From NCBI GenBank assembly GCA_944548615.1, contig OX155971.1, forward strand, positions 26,152,072-26,216,071: a stretch of DNA of 64,000 nt, in the 5' to 3' direction. The notes beneath the pieces were generated by a model, which was given only the letters and a program-made list of their open reading frames with translations, did no database searches and was not told the DNA's origin. How positions within the stretch are numbered: position 1 is the first letter of the stretch; each line of letters begins with the position of its first letter. Shown piece after piece: positions 1 to 11,964 of the stretch. A program made the translations under genes and the position numbers. The DNA comes from Micropterix aruncella (Eukaryota; Arthropoda; Insecta; Lepidoptera; Micropterigidae).

Positions 1-613
1 TTAGTCGTTCTATCGCCCTGCAGTGAACGTAGAGACTTTGGACAGTACATTCTACGTCCAGCTACGTCACAACCCGTGAGAGTCCAACGCCTTACCGCGA
101 GTAAGCCAGGAGTAAACCCGGCGGGCTCGAGAACTCGCGCCCTCACTTCCAATTGTGACCAGATTTCTCCGGTCTCTCGATTGGTTCCGAGTTCGAGGTC
201 GCTTGCGCGGTCCACTCCCTTATGAAGCGGTGAAACGGAGTGCACCGAATCTTCGCGGACCAAGGCGTCCTTTGCCCGCCTCTTACCCGGGATCGGATGG
301 CCAATGGTCAATTCCAGAGCAGTCGCCATAAGGTACGCAACCACCCCCGCTCTATAGGAAACAATACAGTTCCCAGACTCCCCCGACTGTTAGTCGGAAA
401 GCACAACCGATTGGAGCAAACCCCGCACGGTGCGCAGACCGTCCAGGGGCGCCAGAGGTTTGATTCCCAGGGGAGACTGGTTGACCCAGTGTCCTACCCA
501 GGCCTCGCACCCCATACGAGGAGGCCGTCGGATGGGTGTTGACCCGTGAGTGTGACCGACCCTGTACACATGGGTCATCGTGGCCAACTCATCATGGGCC
601 CGTTAGCCCCCAA
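1..613 (-). mobile_element. Family A element, cut by window edge
   Basis: GC-rich repeat in antisense orientation, collinear with 48620-49305: TTCTATC-CCCTG-AGTGAACG near the start, CCCCCGACTGTTAGTC in the middle and TGGGCCCGTTAG at the end (sense 5' end). The sense 3' end lies outside the window. It abuts an oppositely oriented A fragment at 614. Confidence 0.8.
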
Positions 614-1073
614 CTCTTCGACTAACAGTCGGGGGAGTCTGGGAACTGTATTGTTTCCTATAGAGCGGGGGTGGTTGCCTACCTTACGGCGACTGCTCTC
701 GAAATGACCATTGGCCATCCGATCCTGGGTGAACAGCCGGGCAAAGGACGCCTTGGTCCGCGATATATTCGGTTTACTCCGTTTCACCGCTTCGTAAGGG
801 AGAGGACCGCGCAAGCGACCTTGAACTCGGAACCAATCGAGAGACCGGAGAAATCTGGTCACAATTGGAAGTAAGGGCGCGAGTGTCTCGAGCCGCCGGG
901 AAGTAATTCCTGGCTATCTCGCGGTAAGGAGTTGGTCTCTTACGGGTTGTGGCGTAGCTAGACGTTGGATTGTATTGTCCAAAGTCTTCTACGCTCACTG
1001 CAGGGCGATAGAACGACTAATCGTTAAAACGTCCTGTGGTGACGGGCTCGCCCGTTGTAGTTGACACCGCAAG
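614..1073 (+). mobile_element. Family A fragment, sense orientation
   Basis: Matches 14951-15411 almost base for base, ending at the same GACACCGCAAGA 3' end and followed by the same GGATCGCTCCGCGCG. The first 180 or so bases of the element are missing at the 614 junction. Confidence 0.82.
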
Positions 1074-1240
1074 AAGGATCGCTCCGCGCGCCACTTGAAA
1101 TGCTCGTAGAGTGTGCATGAAATGCACAGTTCGCGCGCGCAAGGCATCCAGACTATGAGAATTTGTCTCAAAATTGTTACATTGCATGATACATTGCAGT
1201 AATATGAACGGCACATTTTTTTATTTCATGTTTCTTTATT

Positions 1241-1820
1241 TTTAAGCTATTGCATAGCTTTTATCGCTAGGCCAGCGCGGCTACCGAATGAAGAAATTTC
1301 TTAACGAAAATTAATGATTTTAAACTGATAATTACGTCTAAACGAGTACTGCTTACGATTCGAAAAAAATATATGTTAAACAAGAACATTTTCGTAATAT
1401 TCTTAGCTTTGAATATTTTAGATTTTGTTTATATTACATAGTGTAATTAATTTGTGAAATTAGGTCTAACCGAACACAAAAACGACTACTACGCAAATAC
1501 TCTCTGGCGTATTATTATGAAACCTGCACCATGTTAATGATAAATTAATTATCTATCTTTTTATCTACGATTTTTTTCGAATAATGCGGTTTTTTTGCTT
1601 TATCGAATAAAAAAATCGTGCGCGGCGCTCTATCGGAAGACGTTTAAATTATTCCGAATCATTTGCTACCTCAGCCGCAAATGATTCGGAATGACGTTCT
1701 CCGATAGAGCGCAGTTATCTGATATCAGAAAAAATAAAATAAATAAATAATTATAATTGCATAAGTTTTCAAAAATGCTATGCAATAGCTTTACCGCGGC
1801 AGTCCCCGAGTGCCACACGT
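1241..1820 (+). mobile_element. Family B hairpin element
   Basis: About 580 bp from TTTAAGCTATTGCATAGC to GAGTGCCACACG, followed by a T-run. The middle (about 1628-1711) is an inverted repeat of CGCTCTATCGGAAGACGTT / CCGAATCATTTGC-type arms of about 40 bp with a 10-base loop. Both ends carry a GCTAT--NATAGCTTT--CGCGG motif in direct orientation. No coding potential. Confidence 0.75.
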
Positions 1821-2460
1821 TTTTTTTTTTTATTTTTATTTTATTCGGTTAACAAACAGCGTTTATATATAACAAATACAAAATATAACAATAAAACTAT
1901 GACTAATTATATATTAACATTATTTACCGTTAATACTATGTGTACAGTACATATCTCCGCTATTATACCTTATTTATACTTACATTTCTTTAGCAGTGAT
2001 TTATGGATAGACAGAGAGAAAGAACAAAAAACAAATGAGAATGAAATTTTGAGTTAATATTATAATCATTACTAATGTAATATTTTAAAAAATATTACAA
2101 AAAACTATTCATGTAAACCGTTTAAGGAATTAATAGTCATTAGATGAAATAGGGTGGTCAAAGGACTGATAAGACTTTTTAATGGTTTCCTTAAAGTGAC
2201 TTTTACCTGAAGGCGTCTTCTCAATTTAGGCACCTCGAAAATAGGCTATTTTCGCGATTTTTTTCGAGGATTTTTGCAAACAATTTTGGGATAAAATGGA
2301 TCCTATATAATAAACACATCTTTCAAGTACAAGAAATTTTATTTTTTTATTTTTTTGAACAATTATTATAATAAAACAGTAGCATCGAAAAACCCGTGTA
2401 GAAATGTAATGTTCGTGGCTTGTTGATGGTATCTCCGAGACAGGTCATCTGAAACAAAAA

Positions 2461-3055
2461 ATACGTTTGGCACTCGGGGACTGCCGCGGTAAAGCTATTG
2501 CATAGCATTTTTAACAACTTATGCAATTATAATTATTTTTTTATTTTTTTATTTCTGATATCAGATAAATGCGCTCTATCGGAAAACGTTGAAATTATTC
2601 TGAATCATTTGCGGCTGCGGTAGCAAATGATTAGGAATAATTTAAACGTCTTCCGATAGAGCGCCGCGCACGAATTTTTTATTCGATAAAGCAAAAAAAA
2701 ACGGATTATTCGAAAAAAATCGTAGATAAAAAGATAGATAATTAAATTATCTTTAAAATGGTGCAGGTTTCATAATAATACGCCAGATAGTATTTGCGTA
2801 GTAGTCGTTTCTGTGTTTGGTTAGACCTAATTTCACAAATTAATTACACTATGTAATATAAACAAAATCTAAAATATTCAAAGCTAATAATATTAGGAAA
2901 ATGTTCTTGTTTAACATATTTTTTTTTTCGAATCGTAAGCAGTACTCGTTTAGACGTAATTATCTGTTTAAAATCATTAATTTTCGTTAAGAGATTTCTT
3001 CATTCGGTCGCCGCGCTGGCCTACTAGGCCCGCTATAAAAGCTATGCAATAGCTT
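2461..3055 (-). mobile_element. Family B hairpin element
   Basis: Inverted relative to 1241-1820. The two enclose about 640 bp and could pair over their whole length. It lies inside the candidate Mutator-like element. Confidence 0.75.
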
Positions 3056-3399
3056 AAAAATAAAACAGTTTTAGATTCAGTATGTCAGTGGCTATAGCGC
3101 ATATGATCAAATTTTTGATATTCGCGAAAATAACAAAATGGCGCACGTTTTCCGAAAAAGTAAAAAAAAACGCGTTTTTTTTGCAGTTTTTTGTAAAAAA
3201 AATACTTCAAATTAAAATTTCAAAAATCTGATGATATGCGCTATAGCCATAACTATGAAGAATATGTCATTTAAATTTCATGACAATCGGCCGGATAGTT
3301 TCCGAAATTTCATCAACAAGGCACTGAAAAACCTTGTTTTGAGATAAACGCGTTTAAAGTTTTGGTTGCAGAAAAATCATGAAAAAACCTTACCTCGGG

Positions 3400-3669
3400 T
3401 TAATCAGCGATGCCTGCTCCATACAATGGACCTTCCGATTCTTCGTAGAAGTTGTGCTCGTCCGAAATAACTTCCCTTCGTCTCGACCTAGTCTCTTTTG
3501 AAGCGTTAGAGCTGCGGCGGTTCCCTACGCGTACGCGATCACTGTCGCGTTTCTCGGCGTATAGAGCGGCGATAGGGCCAAGTTTGACACCCATCACCTC
3601 CAAAATTTTTAAAACAGGTTGTAGCCCTTCGTTATAAATGCATGCTGCTGTTTGGCAAGCAATTTTCAC
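3400..3669 (-). pseudogene. Transposase C-terminal remnant, possibly Mutator-like
   Basis: An open frame of about 89 codons ends at TAA 3400-3402. It reads ACQTAACIYNEGLQPVLKIL, EVMGVKLGPIAALYAEKRD, a basic stretch SSNASKETRSRRRE and an acidic tail EESEGPLYGAGIAD. The A--IFN-G---L-----LG---G block, then R-rich, then E-EG--Y--GI end recalls the tail of Mutator-like transposase-domain proteins in arthropods, from memory and unconfirmed. A second frame just upstream (3635-3830, FHQYNLKLRNGNISALRI) may be the preceding part after a frameshift. Terminal inverted repeats at 2206 and 4083 support a DNA transposon. Confidence 0.4.
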
Positions 3670-4957
3670 GGTTTTTGTCCATTATAATAATCCTGAGCGC
3701 AGAGATGTTGCCGTTACGAAGTTTCAAATTATACTGATGAAATAACAGTTTAGCATCGTTGCCGAGTGATTTTCCTTTGAAAAATGCACGTGTTAAGGTC
3801 TTATTAGATGAGATAGACCCCAAAACAAAATATACAAAATATACCGAACAAAAGAACACGACTATTCAATTGTATAGAGTCAGGTATACAGGGACCGTCC
3901 GAACGGCGTCAAAGGAATCAGCCGGGTGCTCTCAGCGCGCTAACCTAACGGTCGCCCAAAAATGTAGTTAGACTCATCCGATCTTTATGAAATTTTGATA
4001 TAACATTTGTGATGATGTGTACTTTCAAAATTTAAAAAAAAATCGATTTTTTTTAATTTTCAAAGTGAGAAGACGCCTGAAGGGAATGCTTCGTATAATT
4101 AGAGTTATATTCTTTACATAAAACAGGTGCGGATTCCGAGTAATGCGAGGAGGATCCAGAATAGATTTCTTTTCGACCAGATATGCACTGTCAAAAATAT
4201 TGTTTATCATATTGTACAGAAACATCATATCGTAGGTTGTACGCCTATCTTCAAGACCATCGTCTATCATCAAGACTTTCGCATATCTTCAAGACTTTTA
4301 TGTTTCATGTTACGTTGCGTAAGTCTGTGGGCAGCATAATATGCTAATATCGTCCTTACGGAAGGGATTTTTGCCTGTTACTGGACCTTGAGTATGCGTA
4401 TCAACAAACATTACCACATCAAAAAAACGTTCCTCAAAGTAAATATAACTCAGTTGGATACCTGCACATGGCATAAAAGCTGTTGAAAAGGTTCCTCAGT
4501 TTGTAAGCCGATTTAAAGTAGGTACACGTGAGAAGGCAAAGTTCGAGCGCGACGGGCATAACAAAATAAAAGTAAATGAAAGGGTTTACTAATGGACTAT
4601 GCGTTAGAGCAGTCTTTCCCAAATTTTTCGGTTGATGGCTCCCTTAAACGGATATTATCAAGCAGCGTTTCCGGGAATCTGATTATAGGATGATCGTATC
4701 TTTAAGGCCGGTAGGATTATGAATCAAGAATGGCGGAAGGACAGACGGTTTATGTGGGCACCGCAGACATTGAAAAACCATTGTTGAACTACATGACATT
4801 TGATTCTAAACGGTTCCGTGCAGCTTGGGCCTAATGGCCTGCCTGTGTTTTCTTATGTCGGATCAACTCAGGTTTCAACTCTCATCCGGTAGCATCCTCA
4901 AAGCGTGACTTGGAAGGGCCGCCTGCGGCTGTAACCTACAGTAGTAGACAGTAGGGC

Positions 4958-5600
4958 GGTGTCGACTACAGCGGGCAAACCCGTCACCCCAGACTGGTAT
5001 AACGATATTGATCATTCTGTCAGCCGTAGAATGAGCATAGAAAAGTTAGAGACAAGACAATCTACCGTCTAGCTCCACCAACAAGCCAGTTAGAGGGCAA
5101 GGCACCGGGAAAGGTACACAGCGGGCAGCCTCGCCCCCTAATTACCAGTTTTGGTAGGATATCTCCGTCTGCAGTTAACCTTCAGGATATCTCCATCCTC
5201 CCGACTGGTTACGGGTTCGATGTCGCTTACGCGGCCTCTATCTGATGTAATTACAGCGGTTATTATATTTGAATTTATCGTGGGCCTGGGCGATCTTTGC
5301 CTGTATTGCCACACAGGATCGAGTGTATTAAGGCCATTTCAAAAGTGACATGACAGCAGGTCAACGTTTACTCCGCTGCTTAGGAGACAGTATATTTCCA
5401 TAGTCTCCAGACTCCTTCAGCAATTATGTAGTCAGAGTGCACAACCAATTGGCGTCGCCGAACGCTGCGAAAGTGTGGCCTGAGACGCGAGTCTTACCGG
5501 GGTAGCCTTCCGAACGAGGAGGCTTCTGAATAGGAGCTGAATCGTAAGTTGAGCCGATCCGAGAACAAAATTGATCTTGTGGCCTAAGCTGCACGAAACC
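4958..5600 (-). mobile_element. Family A2 element, antisense half of a head-to-head pair
   Basis: Follows 44856-45570 from GTCGACTACAGCGGGCAAACC through GCCTCGCCCCCTAATTACCAG to CCTAAGCTGCACGAAACCG. Older than the A1 copies, with small indels. It is mirrored at 19908-20545 in the duplicated segment. Confidence 0.75.
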
Positions 5601-6150
5601 GTTCGCTACTAACGTAGACAGTTGTGATCAGAAGTTCCAACCCATGGAACACCTCGGGCGAAACTGGACGGTTTGCGAGCCGTGCAGCGTCAGCTAAGCG
5701 ACTGTAAACGCGAATAACCGGGGAGCCTGGACACGTACGATTCCTAAGCAGGGGTAGTTATTGAACTGACATCATCTATCCCTAGAAACAATCCGTTGGT
5801 AAACCCGACCCAGCGTGAGCTTGACGGGCAAAGGGCGCCTCGGTTCGCAATTAATTCGCTTTGAATTACTGCTAACGTCAGGTAGAGGCAGCGCGAGCGA
5901 CCCCGAATCTCTGACCAGATTGAAGCATGGAGAAATTCGTCTAAATCTGGTAGTAAAGGCGTGAGGTTGTCCCGCTAGTTTCACTTCCCAGTACCTCGAG
6001 GTAAGGCGTTGGACTCTTACTGGCTGTTAGTGTAGTTCAATTGTGGATTGTGCTATCCATTATGTCTCCATGGGAAACAAAATGACACGATATCGTCATA
6101 ACTCTCTGACGTGACGGGTTCGCCTGTTGTAACTGACAACCCTCAATGAC
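5601..6150 (+). mobile_element. Family A2 element, sense half of a head-to-head pair
   Basis: Opposite orientation to the preceding copy; ends GTTGTAACTGACAACCCTCAA after the ACGGGTTCGCCTGT hairpin. The two copies meet near 5600 with no clear spacer. Confidence 0.72.
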
Positions 6151-6390
6151 CTAAATATCATGGTATCAATCCCAAAAAATCGTATGTGACCCAGTCGGAC
6201 TTTTAGTTTTCGAATTTTTCGTTGGTTTTCATCATCATGAAAACGATACACAAAGGTTTTTTAAATGTCACACAGTATCTGGAGTGAATTGCTACACGTT
6301 TGATGTCAATAGAAGAATCATCCGTCATTTAGGTAACCCAAATATTAAAACGCTCCGAAGACACGGTTATGTAGCCGTATTACTAACACG

Positions 6391-6590
6391 GTAATGTGAT
6401 AATGATGATAGAAAACCATATATCTTTATAGATTATAGAATACGTGTTATTCTGATGTGTAAGCTATATTATTGTAAAGTTTCATCAAAATCCATTCAGT
6501 AGTTTTTGCGTGAAAGAGTAACAAACATCCATACATACATACAAAATTTCGCGTTTATAATATTAGTAGGATAGTAGGATAGAATTAAAT
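6391..6590 (+). mobile_element. Element G2, 5'-deleted
   Basis: Starts at the deletion point in GTAATGTGATAATGATG, ends TATTAGTAGGATAGTAGGA. Confidence 0.62.
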
Positions 6591-6649
6591 TTCGAATGTC
6601 AATTTCTAAGTTTTTTTTCCTACTTACTTGACAGTTATCGTTATATTTT

Positions 6650-6822
6650 AGATAATTCATACTATATCTTTATAAATTATAGCCTATGTGTTATTCTGAC
6701 TTGTAAGCTATATTATTGTAAAGTTTCATCGAAATCCATTCAGTAGTTTTTGCGTGAAAGAGTAACAAACATCCATACATACATACAAACTTTCGCGTTT
6801 ATAATATTAGTAGGATAGTAGG
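6650..6822 (+). mobile_element. Element G2 fragment, additional copy
   Basis: Repeats TTCATCGAAATCCATTCAG through TATTAGTAGGAT. Together with 6391-6590 it forms a 250-bp local duplication. Confidence 0.6.
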
Positions 6823-7205
6823 ATTGATTAAATGAAAGTCGTTTGTAATTAAAATAAATTCAATGTATTTAGTTTCCATGATGAAATATAAATGCTTTTT
6901 CGAATGTTTCGACTTTTTCGTCTTTTCGGACTTTTTCGACAATTTCGATTTTTCGACTTTTTTGACTTTTGGAAATTTTACTCATTGTAGGGAATGAATA
7001 ACAGTTATGGATGGCGCAGCTGTCAACCAATATTATCGCCGTGATAGCCATCTAGAAAGTGGCCAATGTTCCCAAATTGACCAATTTCGATTTCTTCGAG
7101 TTTTTTTTAAAAATCCCCTAAATCAAGACAAACAAAACAAAAAAATAATAATTCAAATCGGTCGACTCATTTCCGAGATCTTGCGAGACTAACGCACGGC
7201 GATTC

Positions 7206-7340
<135 letters not shown>

Positions 7341-7942
7341 TTTTAATTCAAAACCATGTTATTCTTTTTAAAAAATCAGCTGTTTATTTGTCTTTCCGTT
7401 CATTGTTTTTGCTCAAATATTTTCCTTTGTGCAACCATGTTAAAGTTGAAAATTTGCCTTACTTTCAAATATTTGATCCTGTGCCGGTGTGTTCTATTAC
7501 AGCATCTTGCATTCTCGCTATACAGTTACCGTAGCAAACAATGGAAAAGCTCATGATTAAATAACCAAGCCTGGTCAATCGCTCATAGCCACTGCTTCTG
7601 TTAGCAAACAAGCTTCTGCATGACAACGTATAGCCACAGATTTCACTGCAAACAGTCGCAAAGTTGCAGGAGTTGCGGCTGGAGACTCTTGTTCACCCAC
7701 CGTACTAGCCCGACCTTGCTCCAATAGAGTTTAATTTTCGGATTACTTTTTACAAGGGAAAAAAAATCAACGTTGAAAAGTCGGTGAAAAACGCCATCAA
7801 AGCTTTGATTTTTTCTTTTTTCAGTTTTATATCAGAGGATTCTCCAATTATACTCCTAATTTATTAATTAAATATACATTTTCAATATAAAATTTTAGCT
7901 CCTAATTTTTTTTTATAAGACAGCAACTTCATAGGTAAGGAC

Positions 7943-8187
<245 letters not shown>

Positions 8188-8387
8188 NNNNNNNNNNNNN
8201 NNNNNNNNNNNNNNNNNNNNNNNNNNNNNNNNNNNNNNNNNNNNNNNNNNNNNNNNNNNNNNNNNNNNNNNNNNNNNNNNNNNNNNNNNNNNNNNNNNNN
8301 NNNNNNNNNNNNNNNNNNNNNNNNNNNNNNNNNNNNNNNNNNNNNNNNNNNNNNNNNNNNNNNNNNNNNNNNNNNNNNNNNNNNNNN
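8188..8387. other. Assembly gap, 200 N
   Basis: Exactly 200 Ns directly after a long (TA)n run. The true size is unknown. Confidence 0.99.
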
Positions 8388-8937
8388 ACCAATATTATAA
8401 GCATTGATTTTATAGTTAAACTCAATGTTATAACGTTCTGTTTCTGTAGTAAAACCTTGGAAAGATACCCCTTCAGTTTATCGCTTTCTTCCGGGAGCCC
8501 TATAAATGCAATAAAAGAGTCGTAAACCCTAAACTATTCTGAATAATTTAGCGCTTGAACTTATATACTTACTTGTATTACTATTTTCAACTGGGAAAAT
8601 CCCTGAATATTTTAAAAGATCCGCTGGGATTGAAACCGCCTTTGGACATTTTAATAAATCTCTGCTGCCTTGCAGACCGCGCGCTGTGCACGTGTTCACT
8701 TCATTTGCATACGGGAAGAACGCGGTTTCTGATATGTAAATAGGACCTTTTGTATATATCGTATATATGTTATAAGTATAGTAAGGTAGGACTTAATTAG
8801 TGGATATTCGATGGCGTGTGTTACGCAGGCACCGCCCGGAAATTCAAGGGGATTGCAAGTGTATCTATTAAATTCAACTCAAAATATAAATTTGTCGATT
8901 TTTTACAACCCGTATTATCTAAAAATAAAAACAAAAG
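8388..8937. other. Unassigned intergenic DNA after the gap
   Basis: AT-rich; no coding or repeat signal seen. Confidence 0.5.
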
Positions 8938-9635
8938 CATGTGTGTCACCCCAATACTTTTCTGGCAAGCAGACAAGCCCCTCCCCACCCCTTTCCACGT
9001 CAAACCAATTACACCCCAACCACCCAGCCCCCCAAACCCCTTAACCCACCCCCTTTCCTCTGCCAACATCTTCCTTCTCCCCGCCAACTTCACTCCCCCA
9101 CCTCTCCCCGCAACCTCCGGCTAACTCCCGACCTCCCCACTCGATAGTGATTGTGTCAACTGATTATGATAGAAAATGTAGTATATTTGTATAATTATAT
9201 TTTTCATGGTATTAAAATGGCTATTTTCCAATATGATGTAGTATTTTCTCAAATACGGCGGAATTAAAAAATATATATTTATGTCGCTTGTATAAGAGAT
9301 ATTCCAACCAAATTTTCAAAATGCTGTTTCGGCCCAACGACCCATCGTGTACAAGTCTCATATTTCGAGATTAAAGTATGACTAGCGCGGCCCCTGGTAA
9401 ACCGATTTCCATGATCAAATGATGCCAGCATGCCAAATTTCAGATTAATCGGATGAAGCGTTTGGGCGCTATCGTGAAGGAATACATACTCACAGATGCA
9501 CATACAGAAACATAGACACACAGACAGACTTCAATCTGGATATGGGGGAAGGGGGGGGGGGGGGGGAGGGGGAAGATTTTCCGTCCCTATATCGAAAAAA
9601 AAATATGCGCGTTCATAATACTTTCCCTAACCGTT
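8938..9635 (+). mobile_element. Interspersed family D element
   Basis: Starts TGTGTCACCCCAATACTTTT, contains the GATGAAGCGTTTGGGCGCTA block, a poly-G run (9547-9570) and ends CATAATACTTTCCC. Non-coding. Relatives are at 27773, 33195, 45590 and 52050. Confidence 0.6.
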
Positions 9636-9740
9636 GTTTGGCCGTGAAAGTAAAATAAATTTCTCGATGTTTTACAACATTTGAAGTTTAAAAATACGAA
9701 GAAGACTTCTCTGAGCATCTGTTTGTCTGGCTCTCTGTCT

Positions 9741-10407
9741 AGGAGCTAACGGGCCCATGATGAGGTGGCCACGAAGACCCATGTGTTCAGGGTCGGTCAC
9801 ACTCACGTGTCAACACCCATCCGATGGCCTCCACGCATGGGGTGCGAACCTGGGTAGGACACTGGGTCAACCAGTCTCCCCTGGGAATCAAACCTCTGGC
9901 GCTCCTGGACGGTCTGCGCACCGAGCGGCGCAAGCCAATCGATTGTGCTCTCCGACTAACAGTCGGGGGAGTCTGGGAACTGTATTGTTTCCTATAGAGC
10001 GGGGGTGGTTGCCTACCTTACGGCGACTGCTCTTGAAATGACCATTGGCCATCCGATCCCAGTTCAGAGTCGGGCAAATGACGCCTTGGTCCGCGATAGA
10101 TTCGGTGCACACCGTTTCACCGCTTCGTAAGGGAGAGGACCGCGCAGGCGACCCCGAACTTGGAACCAATCGGGAGACCGGAGAAATCTGGTCACAATTG
10201 GAAGCAAGGGCGCGAGTGTCGGCCCGCCAGGTAACATTACTGGCTATCTCGCGGTAAAGGCGTTGGCTTCTTGCGGGTTGTGACGTAGCTGAACATTGGA
10301 TTGTTCTGTCCAAAGTCTTCTACGTTCACTGCAGGGCGACAGAACGAAAAAATCGTTAAAACGTCCTGTGGTGACGTGCTCGCCCGTTGTAGTCGACACC
10401 GCAAGAT
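9741..10407 (+). mobile_element. Family A element, near full length
   Basis: A 667-bp copy from AGGAGCTAACGGGCCC to GACACCGCAAGAT. Flanks are GGCTCTCTGTCT (9729-9740) and GGCCTCTGTCT (10408-10418), a TSD with one indel. The hairpin ACGTGCTCGCCCGT lies 20-odd bases from the 3' end. The antisense strand is open for 141 codons, but frames are not conserved among copies. Confidence 0.82.
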
Positions 10408-10424
10408 GGCCTCTGTCTGAAATG

Positions 10425-10830
10425 CGAGCCCGGGCAGGACTCTGGCCTTAGGGCTAGTTTCCCCTAGGAATAGGATAGGAAGGACAGAAAAAAAACCTTG
10501 GCTACCCGAACCCGTGTGGTTCTGACGGTCATAGGGATGCCATAATTTCGAACTGAATTACCGCTAACGACCTCGAAACTGTGACCAGACAGGAGAATTG
10601 AGAAACTCTGGTAGTAAAGGCGCGAGGTTGCCCGCTGGATTCACTTCCCAGTGTCTCGCAGTAAGACGTAGGATTCTTACGGTCTCTTGCCGTAGTTTAG
10701 CTGTGGATTGTGCTGTCCACCAAGTCTTTTACGTTCACTCCATGTGGGACAGAATGACACGATGTCGTTATAACTCCCTGAGGTAACGGGTTTGCCCGTT
10801 GTAATTGATAACCCTCAATACTTCGGGGAG
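10425..10830 (+). mobile_element. Family A2 fragment
   Basis: Directly follows the 9741-10407 copy and its TSD. It carries AACTCTGGTAGTAAAGGCG, GGATTGTGCTGTCCACC and the ACGGGTTTGCCCGT hairpin near its end. Confidence 0.68.
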
Positions 10831-11190
10831 TAAGTCAGCACAGGAAACTTCCCCTAATGCAAACCCAGTTCCCTACCAACAACGTCATTTCAATTTTTTA
10901 AGACTTTATTAAATAGACAGATAGATAGATATTTATACATTTTCTTATTAGCTGTCATTGAAACAACATACTTTGCTTTAAATACCAGAGCAATATTTAA
11001 TCTGTGCAAATACCGCTTTAATGAAAATATGTTTATATTTCATTAGAACTCGTTTCGTTTTATACCTACGACAGATTAAAGGCAAGTAAATATGATATGA
11101 TGGCTGTAAGTGTTTCGAAGGTTCAAATTTATTTTATCTGTACGAAGAATTTACGCAGAACCACTGATTTTCATACGTATTTATATTATT

Positions 11191-11753
11191 ACTAGCTGAT
11201 CCGTGCCCACTTCGTTGGGCGGTAAAACTTTTTACCTGTGATGAAATTATGAGTGTGGTTCTTTTAGTACTGAGTGCTATGATTTATTTCCTGACTGCCA
11301 AAAGAAGGGTTATACTTTTACAGCATATGTATGTATGTATTTGCATGCCATTTTGAATATAACACCGTTATTTGTGAGTGTCTTCTTGTGATTGTCTTAT
11401 TTGTGAGCGTATTATCTCTTTAACTATTTATGCAGTAAAAGGGAAAAGTCTTTTGTTTTAAACGCTTGAGACGATAAATTTACTTTTTCTCTAGAATTTA
11501 ATTATATATCTCTCATCGTTAAAGCAGCGTTAGTTAGAAACGTTTTCGTTCGACCGCTTATTCTCCGACTTACTTTGCAAATCCGACTACCACAAAAAAG
11601 TTTTTTCATTTTTCGGATTAATATATAGCCTACGACACTCACAAATAACGTGGCTTTCTATTGGTAAAATAATTTTCGAAATCGGTTCAGTAGATCCAGA
11701 GATTACTTCCTACAACGTCACAAACTTTACCTCTTTATAATATTAGTATAGAT
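11191..11753 (+). mobile_element. Interspersed element G1 (SINE- or MITE-like)
   Basis: Begins ACTAGCTGATCCGTGCCCAC, ends CTTTATAATATTAGTATAGA, 563 bp, non-coding. The ACTAG-TGA-CCG start and TTTATAATATTAGTA end recur at 21417-21762. An inverted relative lies at 13736-14466. Confidence 0.65.
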
Positions 11754-11765
11754 AATTCTGAAACA

Positions 11766-11952
11766 TGCTTGAGGACTTCGGATCTGTGACCAGACGTAAG
11801 GACGGAGAAATCTGGCCAAATCAGGCAGCATGGGCGCGAGGCTGCCTGCTGGGTCCACTGCCAGTGCCACGCGGTACGGCGTTGAACTCTCACGGGCAAG
11901 AGGAGTAGCTAGACGGTGGAATGATCGTCCACAGTTTCTACGCTTACCGCAC
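11766..11952 (+). mobile_element. Family A2 fragment cut by the R1-clade LINE
   Basis: ATCTGTGACCAGACG, GGCGCGAGGCTGCC and TCCACAGTTTCTACGC align with A2. The LINE at 11965 (TSD from 11953) interrupts it, and the expected last 60 or so bases are not found on the far side. Confidence 0.6.
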
Positions 11953-11964
11953 TGTTGAAGAAAA

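Larger units (their letters stand above)
2206..4083 (-). mobile_element. Candidate Mutator-like DNA transposon remnant
   Basis: CCTGAAGGCGTCTTCTCAAT at the left and, inverted, CCTTCAGGCGTCTTCTCACT at the right form about 20-bp terminal inverted repeats around a transposase-like remnant. A family-B element is nested inside. No flanking TSD was recognised. The same structure recurs at 17154-19032. Confidence 0.45.

Noticed and set aside
1241..1820. Family B as a classical TIR transposon
   Set aside because: End motifs are largely direct and self-palindromic rather than terminal inverted repeats, and no consistent TSD was seen.
8816..9147. Proline-rich plus-strand frames
   Set aside because: They translate a C-rich tract of a family D repeat and are not conserved in other copies.
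9888..10313. 141-codon antisense open frame in a family A element
   Set aside because: Copies at 14890, 48832 and 30321 keep different, shorter frames with no conserved start or domain; openness follows from GC-rich composition.
9757..10407. Family A as a Helitron
   Set aside because: Some copies end in CTAG before TT with a nearby hairpin, which suggested a Helitron. The 11-15 bp TSDs around six copies contradict this, since Helitrons make none, and other copies end GCAAGA.
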